Part shown: positions 12,201 to 23,300 of the stretch, one piece after another
Layout: every line of letters starts with the position of its first letter
How positions within the stretch are numbered: the first letter of the stretch is position 1
NCBI GenBank assembly: GCA_958450365.1
Contig: CAUEEP010000930.1
Span: forward strand, 62,001 to 126,000
From: Mesorhabditis belari
Lineage: Eukaryota > Nematoda > Chromadorea > Rhabditida > Rhabditidae
Direction of reading: 5' to 3'
DNA: 64,000 nucleotides
Notes under the pieces: generated by a model
What the model was told of the DNA's origin: nothing
What the model saw: the letters and a program-made list of their open reading frames with translations, nothing else
Databases searched by the model: none
Program-made: the position numbers and the translations under genes

Positions 12201-15200
12201 GTTTGGAGAAGAACAAGAAAGCTGAGTTTGTGAGAGAACGCCACGAGAAAGCTTTCCCCGAGGCGATGAAGCATTTTGAAAATGGTTGGTGTTAGCATTA
12301 CATTTGAGTTTAAAAAACTGCATTAAACAATACTGTAGGTATCCACGGTAATCAAGACCAGGAATTAAACTGCAATTTTTAGTTGTCCAAGACTTTCTTG
12401 ATGAGCCCGATCTGATCGAGTACAAGCGCAACTTGCTCAACGAGATGATTCAGGTGATTACTGGAAAACCCCTAGTATTTGGACTATCTGGTAATCAGCT
12501 AATAAAGCTTTTAAAGATTGATATGCTAACTTTATCCAAATCCCAAGCTTCAGGCTCGATATGAGGACTTGCAACAAGACAACGCCATTCGGCACCTTCA
12601 CCAACAGGTTGACGAGATGTTCCAAGGATTGGTGGAAGAGCATTGGAAAGCGTTGAAAGAAGTAGGTGATTAGGCTTTGATACAAAAATTTGTGTGCATC
12701 CAGCTTCCAGAATTTCCTACTATGAGATCTAGAGCCAAGCCAGTCAGCTCTAGGCTTGGCTTCTGGCCTATCGTTGACCTGGTTCTGGCTCCTGGCTTGG
12801 GCCTTACCAATCCTAGACCTGACCTCTGGCCTTACGCGAATTTGAGACAACTTTATCCCAAAGCCCTTCAGAAATTTGAGCTTTCAGCAAGTCGCCACAA
12901 TCAAAGATGAGTCTGAGATCGAAGAGGCGATCGATGCCTGTGACAATCTACTCCGGGGAAAGTACGGGATCAAAAAGGTGCCTTTAGAGAAGCTGATAAC
13001 TTGGAGGCTCTAAGAGATTTCACCTTTGTATAGCTCTATTCATATTCAGGCTGAATTCGTTGCCGATGTGGCGATCGCTTTGCCCAAAATCTCTCCCGAA
13101 ATGGTCGAGCGTCTGTTAGACAACTTCAGGGACAGTCAATTGGCGCAATTCAAGGTGGAATCACTTAAAGTTAGATTTGAGGAAACTGGAGGCAAGACTA
13201 CGATAGTCTTATAAAAATTGGCATATTTTAGAAAGCAGTTAGGACGGAGAACTCTAGATAAACCTTGTTGTTTAGAAATGCGAGGACAGCTTCGAGATGG
13301 AGGTTCGCCACAATTTGAAAGTCGGTCGGCTCAACAAACAAATGGAGGATCTCCATTTGAAGCAAGCTGAAGACAAGAAAAGATTGGAATCGCTTGAAGA
13401 GGAAACGAATGCTCAAATCGGAGAGATGAACGAGCAATTGGGTTCGTTGTTTTGAAGTCAACCTTTGACATGGGGAAGAGTATCGGCAATATAAATCGAA
13501 ATTTCAATCTTAGCACTGACTCCTTAAAGTTCCGTTATACTGGGAAATATATTAGGGTGAACCAAAAGTTTTCTATCTTTTTTATTAAAACTTTCAGCAT
13601 AAATAAAACAACAATGAACGAACTCTAAGTTTCGAAATAAAGACCATTCGAATCTATGACTTGAAGCCATCTATCGGCAAGTTGTTCGATCCCGCGGCGG
13701 TACCACTCCTTGTTCGTAGAGCCGAAAAACTTGCGGCACCCTTCTTCGCCCAGATTGTTGAAGGCTCGTCCGCGAAGGAAGTGTGCCATGGAGCGGAAAA
13801 GATGATAATCGGATGGTAATCGGATGCAAGATTCGGACTGTACGCTGGATGTGGAAGAAGTTCAATTGAGTCGAGATTTTTGATCTTTTCCTTGGTTTGT
13901 CTGGCGGTGTGTGGTTTTGCATTGTCCTGTTGAAGGACTATGCGCTTTCGTTTGACCAAAGCCGGATATTTTTCACTAAGCGCCGCATACATCCGGTCAA
14001 GTTGGGCGCAGTAGAGGTCGGTCTGCGGTCTGCGGAACCAGCTCAAAGTGAATAATGCCTTCGAAATTCCACCAAACACACAATAGTGCCTTCCTTGAGA
14101 ATCGATCACGTTTTGCTACTGGTTCCGCTACTTGCCCGGGATTCAGCCACTGACTTTGCTTGTCCGGATTACTAAAATAGACCCACTTTTCATCACAAGT
14201 CACAATTCGGCGAATAAAGCGGTCATCGTGCGGATTTTCCAGCAGTTTTCGGCAAGGGTCCACATGATTTTGAGCTTGATTTTCCGTTAAATCATGTGGC
14301 GCTTCTCGGCAGCTTTTGTTGATCTTTCCAAGGGCGTCGGGTGCCGGATAACTGATGTTTGAGGAATATCCAGCTCAGCGGAGAGCCTGCGAGTGCTAGT
14401 TGATGGATTGGCTTCAACAGCGTTGCGTAGAGCTTCAGAATCCACAGTAGTTGGCCGACCCAAACGTGGCTGATCTTCGAGACCAAGTTCGCCGTTCTTA
14501 CCAATATTGCGTTCTTACCGATACCAATATTGCGCAATATTGTTGGAGATCATTCCTTCACCTTGCATATTTTTTTGGCCGCTTCAGTTGCATTGAACCC
14601 TTGTTTCCAATAATGACGCAAAAGTACCCGAATTTTGAATTTTTCCATTTCTTTCCTACAAAGTAAAAAATTAAAAATAAATAGTTAAACACAGGAAAAC
14701 TTCGTAAAATATGAAAGAGCAGATCAAATGCTACAAAATAAATATGGCACGTATATAAAACGAATTTATTAGCTTTAAAAAATTCTTCAAACTTAAAGAG
14801 AAAAAAATAGAAAACTTTTGGTTCACCCTAATACATCAATAACTATGCCTTTAAAATTCAACTTAGTTTGGCTGAATTTCGTAAAGTTTAGTGATTTTGG
14901 TGAATTTGCTAACAATTAACTTTGACATTTGACTCATCTTAAGCCCGAATCGGCCTCCGGTTAACCCCCGCAATTTAGCCGGGGTTAGCTGCTGGTGAAA
15001 CATAGCCAGATGAAAGCCATTAAAATTTAAGTGCCATTTCAAGAACTGTATCTAATTGCTAGACAAAAAAGCAACCTATTTCTATTTTAGTGGAAGAGCG
15101 TCGACTCCGTGCCGAGGCCGAGAGTGGCGGCTCAAATATGCAGGCATTATTGGCAATGATGAAAGCGATGAATGAGAATTCACAAGTGTAAGTAATAAAA

Positions 15201-16300
15201 ATCCACTAAAGAATCAAGAACCCTAAACCCTTAATTTCATAAAAGCCATCTTTGTCCTTTTAGTCAGAATTCTAGTCAAAACTTTTCTTACTATAAGCTT
15301 AGCCAAGAAATGACTCAGACCTGGCATACTTGATTCTAAAAGCTATCTTAATATACAGTACTTTCATTGTAAATGTAGTTTTTTAAACGAAAGTTTTACT
15401 CTTTAGCCAAATGGAGCAAATGCGGCATGAAAGGGCTGAGCGAACCGCTCGCGAGGAAAGAGATCGTCAAGAAACGGAGAGACGCTACGAGAGAGACATG
15501 GAAATAATGAGAATGGTGAGGAAAAGCTAAGCTAATTCTTTAAATTTGAAATTTGTCTACTAACACAACTAAAGCGTGATTTCCAGGAACAACAAGAGCG
15601 TACTCGTCGCGACGACGCTCGAGACCAGGACAGACGCGAAGAGATCAGGGTGAGAGACTTTTAAAGAGCTATTTTAGTGCTTGTGGGCTTTATGAGGATG
15701 GGAAACTGACCCAAGAACGGTTGGCAAAACTAGACCCGGACCGGAGATCAAGGGCGGTTTGTTCCAGCTTGCCTGGCTTGACTTGTCTGGTCGGCTTGTC
15801 AACTCAGATTGTCGATTGTCACCAACTAGTCAGCAGACTAGCGTCAAGACTCGGCCCTGGTCCCGGACTTACAATTAGTCGAGTCTTCGACTAGGCTGAT
15901 GCTAGTTTGGGCGCTGACCGGGACCGAACCAGGGTCGGAAAAATGTGAGGCGAGGACTCGACCCGCTGACCACGAAGACACATTTTGTCTGCACCAAAGG
16001 AGTTCTTTAGTCTACCTGATCCGGCCAGAGGGATGTCTTGAGACTGACCCTGGTCTGGCCTGATCCGGCCGAGTTTGACCTAATTGGCTAGGATAAGGTT
16101 CTTCCACGAAATAGCTTTTAACTCATCTGCTTAGCTTCTCTGCGATAGTTTTTCCCATAAAATAGAATCCTCACTTTAAATCTCATTTCCAGATGCAACA
16201 AGAGGCGATGGAACGGCAGCGACAGGCACACGAGGCCGAAATGACCGCCATCCGTAACCGACCTCCGCCACCCGCACCCAAGATTTGCTCAATTATGTAA
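6226..16300 (+). CDS. GBP/atlastin-like GTPase with coiled-coil stalk and C-terminal CaaX box
   Basis: Complete 28-exon model, about 871 aa, all phases consistent. Exons: 6226-6240, 6355-6417, 6919-6984, 8724-8801, 8885-9013, 9091-9195, 9234-9349, 9438-9540, 9740-9844, 9886-9981, 10269-10337, 10417-10552, 11042-11163, 11270-11326, 11364-11435, 11534-11617, 11854-11931, 12001-12105, 12185-12284, 12383-12453, 12554-12661, 12888-12977, 13050-13154, 13276-13441, 15091-15187, 15407-15515, 15587-15649, 16193-16300. Residues 1-152 are a helical/Pro-Thr-rich leader. P-loop GKFRQGKT is 160-167, the threonine-bearing HTKGIMVW (as in GBP/atlastin switch I) 205-212, DTQG 232-235, VRD 298-300. A helical middle domain and an Arg/Glu-rich helix follow, then PPPPAPKICSIM. 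CSIM fits a farnesylation CaaX box, as on vertebrate GBPs; no transmembrane hairpin like atlastin's was seen. A Tc1 element and a mariner lie in introns without breaking the frame. Membrane anchoring by prenylation is inferred. Confidence 0.85.
7015..8674 (+). mobile_element. Tc1-like transposon with decayed transposase
   Basis: Terminal inverted repeats of about 125 bp start CAGTCAGCAAAAAAAAAAGT at 7015 and end ...TTTTGCTGACTG at 8674, flanked by TA on both sides. The transposase lies in three frames: HTH-containing N-terminus 7322-7690, first catalytic Asp in VLWSDETKINIF (about 7780), MQDGDHKSA and the DINPIEHLW Asp/Glu region in 8000-8452. Frameshifts and a stop at 7921 make it inactive. 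It lies in intron 3 of the GTPase gene. Confidence 0.9.
9585..10230. repeat. TACTGTAG-type intron repeat islands
   Basis: Introns here are packed with palindromic TACTGTAG/CTACAGTA words linked by 'CAGCCTGGCAT'-like spacers, for example 9590-9660 and 10010-10225. Such words are common short repeats in Caenorhabditis-like genomes. Not coding. Confidence 0.6.
13552..14831 (-). mobile_element. Mariner transposon, frameshifted
   Basis: Terminal inverted repeats of about 28 bp (TTAGGGTGAACCAAAAG...) at 13552 and 14831, flanked by TA. Minus-strand transposase pieces: an HTH region near 14290-14537, VTCDEKWVYF with the first catalytic Asp near 14200, VLQQDNAKPHTA near 13915, and HPAYSPNLASDYH near 13840, as in the D,D34D mariner family. 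Frames are broken at several places. It lies in intron 24 of the GTPase gene. Confidence 0.9.
15690..16100. repeat. CTGGTCTGGCC-type low-complexity intron island
   Basis: GC-richer stretch made of variants of CTGGTCTGGCCT, CCGGCC and ACTAGTC in both orientations, within intron 27 of the GTPase gene. The same sequence style recurs at 23110-23270, 32530-32815, 38640-38850, 44450-44860 and 61440-61750. Confidence 0.5.
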
Positions 16301-16980
16301 AAAGATATTGTTTTTGGCTCACAATCATTATCAGATCTTGATTTCAATCCAATGATATTATTGCTAAGAAATTTTTTCCAATTTATCTTGCTCTTTTTGA
16401 TCATTTTTATCACAATCTTGTTTTGAATTCATGATTTTTTGTTGAGAAGTGTTTCATCAACTTTTGATTATAGTTGAATCAATAGTTCATGAGAGAATTT
16501 TGCTAAGAAAGCTTTTTAGTTTTGCCTTTTTTACAATAACCCTATTGACTAAATAATTGTTGAAAATTTTGTGCTTTTATAAATCAAAAACTATTTGTCA
16601 CAGCACCGTAGCACAAATTGAATTCATAAACGTTGAAAACTTGATGTTTTCTCAATCACCAGCAATCGTCGCGATCAACAATGAGCCCGATGGAGACAAA
16701 GAAATCAATCACACAACCGCATAAAACATTCTCACAAGAGCTTTGACTGTAGAAAAGATCTTTTCTAAGCTTTTCGTTTCGTTTCAGATTTGATTGGCAA
16801 CTCCCTGAGCTATCGAATAGAATACGGTGAGTTTCTTGAGCTCTGAAATTTGCGTAGATCATGTTTTGAAAATCTCTTGGTTTTCAAAGCATTTGGTGCT
16901 CTAGGTGCAATAAGTTTTAAAAGCTGCTGAAACAGTTCCAAAACTATAAAAACATGCAAAAGTAGTGCCGATTCAATTAT
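16301..16980. other. 3' flank, no gene recognised
   Basis: The AT-rich 3' flank of the CaaX GTPase gene. The first ~90 bases match, in reverse, the flank of the copy ending at 18580. No other gene was seen. Confidence 0.5.
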
Positions 16981-16981
16981 T

Positions 16982-17345
16982 ATGTGCGCAAAAGACGTTT
17001 TTGTGGGTCCATCACGGTTGCGCCTTAAGCCAAAAACGAAAATTGCGCCGGCGAATTTTCGTTTTTGGCTTGCGGCGCAATCTTCGCGGCGTAATCGTCA
17101 TTGCCCGTTTTTGTCAAATCAAAAGCGCATGATTTTTGGAAACCAATTGTTACTTCTGATGAAACGTGGATATTGTATGATAACGTTAAGCGCTAGCACC
17201 AATGGCTATCACCAAAGCAAGCCCGGTTGTCACGTCAAAACCTGGTTTGCATGGAAAGAAGTTGATGTTGTGCGTATGGTGGAACTTTCGTGGATTGTTT
17301 TATTTTGAACTGCTCAAACCGGGTAAAACTGTCACAGCTGAATTC
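16982..17345 (+). pseudogene. Mariner transposase fragment
   Basis: Reading across two frames gives DFWKPIVTSDETWILYDN, a mariner motif around the first catalytic Asp, then KKLMLCVWWNFRGLFYFELL (as in mariner 'WD/WN-x-G-x-YFELL'). No terminal repeats or catalytic C-terminus remain. Confidence 0.7.
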
Positions 17346-17507
17346 AAATCTGACTATAATTCTTCTGTAGAGCCGTTTTCGTTCTTTCTCACCAAAACCC
17401 ACAACTCAAACAATCTCATTCAAACAAAAGAATCAACTCTTTTTTTAGCTTTTGTTTTCTCTCCAAAACATACCTTACTTTTCACTTTCACAGTAACATT
17501 CTTAAAA

Positions 17508-17552
17508 GTCTAACCCCCAAGTCTAACCCCAAAAATCTAACCCAAAATCTAA
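17508..17552. repeat. Short TCTAACCCCAA tandem run
   Basis: About four imperfect copies of an 11-14 bp unit (GTCTAACCCCCAA and variants) in tandem, in non-coding sequence. Confidence 0.6.
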
Positions 17553-17700
17553 TCTACTTTGTGCTCTTGTCCGTTTTGTGTTTTGTTTTTAAGTTTTAAA
17601 AGCTTGTTTCTTTATTCTTATAAAATAATTGATATGCAAATGCTTGATTTAAAATGACAAAGAAAAAGCTTCATAGCAAAATTGTTTCATGATGCAACTA

Positions 17701-18410
17701 CAGGGTGGCCAATAAGTATTGTCGCGTGCTTGAACGCGTGTTATTCCTCGAGGTTATTTTCAAGTCTCATGAGTAACGTACCAAAAGGCTGCTAAGAGTT
17801 TAGGGAATCTAAATCTATGCATGGATTTTCGAGACAACCACTGTGAAAGATTTAATTGAAATTCTTTTGCTTTTCAAAAAAGGTACTTTGCCCTTTTTAA
17901 AAGTTTAGTGTAAAATATTTTTGTGAAGGATGTTTAGAAGATCAAACTCACAAAAGTAAATGCTATTGTGATCTTGGTAAGAACTTTTTCAAAGTCAAAA
18001 ACGGATGTTTAATATCATATCTGGTTGGCTTTTAGACACCTGCTTTTTTGCTATTTTTAAGAGAGGGACATTGGGAGCTTTTTTTTTTAAAAATCGTTAC
18101 TTTGAGCAAAATTCAAAATTATTTCATTAAGAAAACATTTAAGGCAACATTTTGGCAAAATTTTAAAAGTTAGCTGAATAAATAAAAATTCTACTTGTAT
18201 GAGTAGCTTAGAATTCCCTTCCAGCAAAGTTTTTTTTGAAAAGCAAAAGGATTGCAATTAAATCTTTCAGTGATTTTCTCGAAAATCCATGCATAGATTT
18301 AGATTCCCTAAACACTCAGCAACATTTTGGTATGTTACTCATGTGATTTGAAACTAGCCTCGGGGAGTAGCACGTGTTCAAGCACGCGACAATACTTATT
18401 AGCCAGCCTG
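17701..18410. mobile_element. Foldback MITE with long inverted arms
   Basis: Arms of about 185 bp: CAGGGTGGCCAATAAGTATT at 17701 and its reverse ending TTATTAGCCAGCCTG at 18410. They share long stretches such as the region around TCTATGCATGGATTTTC. TA precedes the left end; the right flank has mutated. The 340-bp centre codes for nothing recognised. Confidence 0.8.
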
Positions 18411-18579
18411 TCTAATCAAAGATTGATGGGACACTTTTTAACCAAAAAATCACAAATTCAAAACCATCCGAGTGCCAAGATTTTTAAAAAAATTGCAAGA
18501 AATTGAACAAAAAATTCTTTAGGAATAATATCATTAAATTGAGATCAGACAATGATTGTGAATCAAAAACAATGTCTTT

Positions 18580-19225
18580 TTACATAATTGAGCAACGACT
18601 CTTGGGTTGTGGTGGCGCAGGTTGGTTAAGGATGGCGGCCATTTCGGCCTCGTGTGCCTGTCGCTGCCGTTCAATCACCTCGTTCATCTCTCCAATTTGA
18701 GCATTCGTTTCCTCTTCCAGCGATTCCAATCTTTTCTTGTCTTCAGCTTGCTTCAAATGGAGATCCTCCATTTGTTTGTTGAGCCGACCGACTTTCAAAT
18801 TGTGGCGAACCTCCATCTCGAAGCTGTCCTCGCATTTCTAAACAACAAGGTTTATCTAGAGTTCTCCGTCCTAACTGCTTTCTAAAATATGCCAATTTTT
18901 ATCAGACTATCGTAGTCTTGCCTTCAGTTTCCTCAAATCTAACTCTAAGTGATTCCACCTTGAATTGCGCCAATTGACTGTCCCTGAAGTTGTCTAACAG
19001 ACGCTCGACCATTTCGGGAGAGATTTTGGGCAAAGCGACCACCACATCGGCAACGAATTCAGCCTGAATATCAATCGAGCTATACAAAGTTTAGATTTCA
19101 TAGAGTTTTCAAGTTATCAGCTTCTCTAAAGCCACCTTTTTGATCCCGTACTTTCCCCGGAGTAGATTCTGACAGGCGTCGATCGCCTCTTCGATCTCAG
19201 ACTCATCTTTGATTGTGGCGACTTG
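18580..19225 (-). pseudogene. Inverted copy of the CaaX tail of the GTPase gene
   Basis: Very similar to exons 22, 23, 24 and 28 of the gene at 6226-16300, but on the opposite strand. Exons here: 19225-19136, 19063-18959, 18837-18580. The final exon is an in-frame fusion of exon 24 with exon 28, lacking exons 25-27 and the mariner-bearing intron. It ends PAPPQPKSRCSIM, so the CaaX box is kept. All three exons are open. Homology continues into the 3' flank (to about 18480) and stops at about 19298 on the other side. There is no GTPase domain upstream, so alone it is a fragment; it could serve as the 3' end of the adjoining stalk remnant. Confidence 0.7.
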
Positions 19226-19350
19226 CTGAAAGCTCAAATTTCTGAAGGGCTTCGGGATAAAGTTGTCTCAAATTCGCATAAGGCCAGAGGCAAAGGTCTA
19301 ACTAAAATAAGCTATGAAGTTGGCGAGAAACTTGATTTAGAATAAAAAAC

Positions 19351-21257
19351 TCAAAGTTCAGGCAATGGTAATGGTTCAACAATAGTTTTTCTTAGGAAAA
19401 GTCCGATTGGATTCGTAATAAGTGTTAGATCGAAGGGTGGTCGAGATGAGGCTGGCAGGGGTTGCTGGCTAACTGAAATTATGGGTTTTGATTAAGAAAC
19501 TAGTATGATTTGACTTCAAATGCATTTACAGTAACCTAAAGTCGTAGTGAAAGTACTATCGTTAAAAACTTTCACTTTTGAAGCTTAAGTTTACCAACCG
19601 TTCGATGAACCCAGCAACCACCCTGACGACCATTGCTTAGAAGTTGAACGGTTCTCTTGATTCCTTCAAAATTCTTCTATTCGACAATCGCTTGTGTAGA
19701 TGCCACGCTTTAACTCTTGAAACGAGTAAAAAGCTAGAAACTTGAAGTTCTAAATGGCATTATGACAAAACTGGAAAGTATTCATGGCTCTACATTTTAG
19801 ATCTCATTTTGGAGTGAATTTGTTCAGAACTTTCATTTCACACAAGCAAAAGACGTAAAGATTTCAAGACTCAATAGACACTCTTTTCAATGCTCATTAG
19901 TCGTTAGGGTCACGAGTTTTTCCCTTTATGCCCCTGACTTATTTCGCTTGATTTGTTGGAATGGCTTGAATCACTGCAGGATCCATTGGGAGATTTTGGG
20001 AGATTTTACATCATTATTGTGTTCAACGACTTTGTTTGAAGGCTGTTTAATCACCAGCTGCTTCGTTTCATGCTTTTCATCAACAATTGAATCTTTATCT
20101 CAAGTTTGGTAAAGCTTTTTATGAATTTCATGGCGTGGAGTCTCAACAAAGATATGTTGTTGCAAAACTGACTCCGAAAATTCCCTCTTGACTCTTCTCC
20201 ATCCAACTTTTGACATTAATGTATGATTTCTCAAAAGCTCTTCATAGTTGATTAATTTTACATTGAGATTTATTGCAGGAATTCTATGAGCCTGCAGGTA
20301 CTTGTCTACGGCAAGTTTGCATAAGTTACAGTACTCCCAGGCTGCATTCAGTTCTTGCAGATCTGAGAAATCTGAGGGAATAGCTGTAGCAATATTATGA
20401 GATTCTTGCAAAGGAATGTCTATTGATTTTTTAACGGAAAAACTGTACAGGGTGAGCCAAAATTACCGTTACCATGCTCACTACCATGCAAATGGGCATA
20501 TCTTTAAACTGGTGCTATTTTCTGATTTTTCTGTTAATATTATTTATTTTTCAATATTAATACAAGAAAAACATGTCATAAGAATGTTTATTTTTAGAAT
20601 GGTTCGAGCATTATCGCATCAAGGATCGATCATCGGGCTGCGCAAACAGGGACTCTCAGCGAGTGAGATTGCAAAACGTCTTAAAGTGAATCGAAAAATT
20701 TTCCAAATTTTATCTTATTCAATGAGTGGCCGCCAAGTAGTCCGGACCTTAATCCGATGGATTTTTCTGTTTTGAGTGTCCTTGAAGCTAAAGCATTTTC
20801 AAAACCACACAAAACTGTTGATAGTTTGAGAAAAGCGCTCGAAAGGGCTTGGGAAGAGCTGGATCCCGCTGGAGCCACGGTCGAGGCTTTTCTATGACTT
20901 TTGGACGCCTGTGTAAAAGCTAATGGAGATCTGTTTGAAAAGAAATAGTTTTTATAAATTTTTATGAGACAATAAAATTTATTTTTAAGAAAAATCTTTG
21001 ACCTTTTGAGTTGTTTTTTATACAGAGACTTTTTTATATGTGACGGTAATTTTGGCCCACCCTGTACAATGAAAAGCAAAGAGCACCTAGGATCAAGATG
21101 GGTAGGATTGACTTCCGAGTATCGAGTTCTTTATTAACAGCTTTATACCTTGCTGTTGTTGTACGTCTCGAGTGTCGAAGTTGGTGGAATCACCTCTACA
21201 ATGCTTGGAGTTTGTTCTTTCAGTCACTAAATCGAATTTGATTTGAATCTTTGAAAA
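19351..21257 (-). pseudogene. Remnant copy of the GTPase stalk 3' module
   Basis: Third copy of the module also seen at 49338-50630 and 55009-57110. It keeps the Asn/Gln-rich exon (about 21235-21143), then jumps to the last bases of the next-but-five exon near 21090, so about six exons are missing. An exon with LQELNAAWEYCN and KLINYEELLRNHTLMSK (20411-20100) is intact. The penultimate exon (19740-19600) has an in-frame TAA, and the last exon ends LPSPE-like at 19351. A mariner is inserted at 20448-21064. Likely dead. Confidence 0.65.
20448..21064 (+). mobile_element. Internally deleted mariner/Tc-type element
   Basis: Terminal repeats CAGGGTGAGCCAAAATTACC at 20448 and the reverse ending at 21064, each flanked by TA. 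The related module at 50400 shows the uninterrupted site (CTGTACAATG), so the insertion and TA duplication are directly visible. The interior keeps an N-terminal HTH (MVRALSHQGSIIGLRKQG) joined to a C-terminal piece with SSPDLNPMDFSV. The catalytic middle is deleted. Confidence 0.9.
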
Positions 21258-22725
21258 TTTTTGCACCTGGTGCAGAGCTTTTTCCACCCGGTGGCTGCTC
21301 ACGGAAACTGTTCCGACCTTCAAATCAACTTCATATCCTAAAAAGTTTAGCTCTTGAGTCGGCTCAAGTATCGACTTTTCTTTTGCGATTGTTATGCCTG
21401 CCTTTTCTATGGCGTCTTGCAAAAGAACCTTTGCTCGATTAATTTCCGCCAGACTGTTGGCAAATACCAAACCATCATCTAAATACAACACTATTTTGAC
21501 TGCTTGTTCTCTCAAAGCTTTTACCCACGGGCGGAACATTTTTGTGAACGGTCACGGAGCCGGGGATAAGCCAAAAGGTAAAACCAAAAACTTGTAGAAT
21601 TTTTCTTGCCACTTAAAGCTCAGAAATTTTTGTGACTTCGGGTGTATTTTTATGTGATGATAACCCGCCTTGAAATCAAACTTTAGCATGTAGCCACCGG
21701 GTGGTAGAACATCTATCACTGATGACAAATCTTGTAATCGAAAGTTGGTTTTGTGCAAAAACTGATTGAGATAGGATAAGTCCAGAATTAATCTCAATTT
21801 TGTTAAATTTTTTCGCTACCAGAAGAGGCGACACTCACTCGAGTTGTTGAATCTCGATCTCTTCAATAGCTCCCCGCTCTACTAAACTATTCACCTCTTT
21901 TCCCACGAAATTATGATGTTTAAACACACTAGACCTATTCTCTTCCCAGGCTTTTTCGACCAGAGGTGTATGAAAATGAATTTGATAGCCTTTTAAATTA
22001 CATCTAACCAAAATTGTGAACACCCTAACATTTTCCAAAAGCCTACTGAGGCACTAAAGTTAACATGAACACGCTCACCACTGTTTGCTGCTTCCCGCAC
22101 GGCATTGATAGCGGGTGTGACTATACTGATTGCACGCATAGCATTGGATTGGACGTCCTTGTGGCCGGCTGCTAACAGCACCATATCCATATCGCGACGA
22201 AGTGGGTTGCATTGTTTGTTTGAGTTCTTCGATGGCTCGAAGCACATCGTTGTTACCATTGAAATTGCGGGACGGAGGACTGGCAAAAGCTCCGCCTCGT
22301 TCAAGAAAGGGCCGCTCGCCAAAACGTCTCTTCTTCGATGCCGGACCGTTGTTGCTCAGGAGCTTGCTTGCAGGAAGGATTCCTCCCAGCGCTTTGTCAC
22401 CATCAGCTCCCGTAATAGATTTAATCTTCTCCGCTACTTCTGCCAGTTCAAACGCCTTTGGATCATCGTCGGCGGCTACCAACAACGTGTTTCGTTCTTT
22501 CAGGCACCGAATTGCTTCTCTGACATTCTCTTCTTCGCTGCCCTCTAGTAGATTGATGATCTTCAAGTTGAGTTTGACTTGTGTAGCAAACGATTTGGAT
22601 CTTAGCTTCGGACCGAGTGTCGACTTCGCCAGGATCTTCGCCGTCAGCTTCTGCTCCAGATGTTGCTCCAGTCGACTCAGGCTTTCCTGCACATTCGCAT
22701 CGTCTGCCATTACCTAAAATTCAAA
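21258..22725 (-). mobile_element. Truncated DIRS/PAT-like retrotransposon (gag and partial RT)
   Basis: A gag-like ORF (22710-22075) carries a zinc knuckle CYACNQYSHTRYQC (C-x2-C-x4-H-x4-C). Reverse transcriptase follows in several frames: GAIEEIEIQQLE, RLILDLSYLNQFL, FDFKAGYHHIKIHP, LPFGLSPAP and IVLYLDDGLVF with the catalytic DD, then ELNFLGYEVDL. This RT pattern is of the DIRS/PAT type known in nematodes, but RNase H, methylase and tyrosine recombinase are absent. Frameshifts and a stop lie between 21850 and 21790. It ends abruptly near 21258 at an AAAATTTTC word shared with the adjacent stalk exon. Confidence 0.8.
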
Positions 22726-22739
22726 AAAAATCTTGGCAG

Positions 22740-23300
22740 AGAAAAGCATCGAGTAAAAAAAAATTAAGAACACAACACAACTTCGCTATAAACTAAATTA
22801 CACTATTGAAAATTGTCCAGAATGAAAATTTGTCAAAAATTTTTCCTTTTAAACACGATTAACCACGAACTAGCCCTTGGCGGGTTACAGTAAATAGCTT
22901 ATAAGAAAAGTACCATTTTCTTTGGATTTTCATTCAGTTTTCGACGTCAATAAGCTTTTTTTAGTCTATAACTATTATTTAAAGTCTTTGAGAGTCTTTA
23001 AAAAGTTGAACATTTTGCTATCCGAGAGTTCGCAATTCGAAAAAATGAAAAATGAAAAAAAAGGAAGCTCTTCTATTGGAATAAATATGGTAACTTCTGA
23101 CCTGATTTGACAGATCCAAAGATCTTGTTGGAGCCCAGACTTGGCAGAACCTGGACCTTGACTCTGGCTGTTCTGGCCTGGTTGACCTCATTTATAGACC
23201 CAAGAGTCGGGTTGGAACGCTGTCATGAACCTGGGTTCTGACCGAGCTCTGGCCTGGCATTACAATTAGCTCAGTTTTACAGGGTAGAACCCTAAAGTTA
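22740..23300. other. Intergenic, low-complexity, no gene
   Basis: AT-rich sequence followed (23110-23270) by a CTGGCC-type island like those in the GTPase introns. No coding evidence. Confidence 0.5.

Noticed and set aside
22105..22717. 171-aa and 147-aa plus-strand ORFs
   Set aside because: They are antisense to the retroelement gag-like ORF, which has a zinc knuckle and matches the downstream RT strand.
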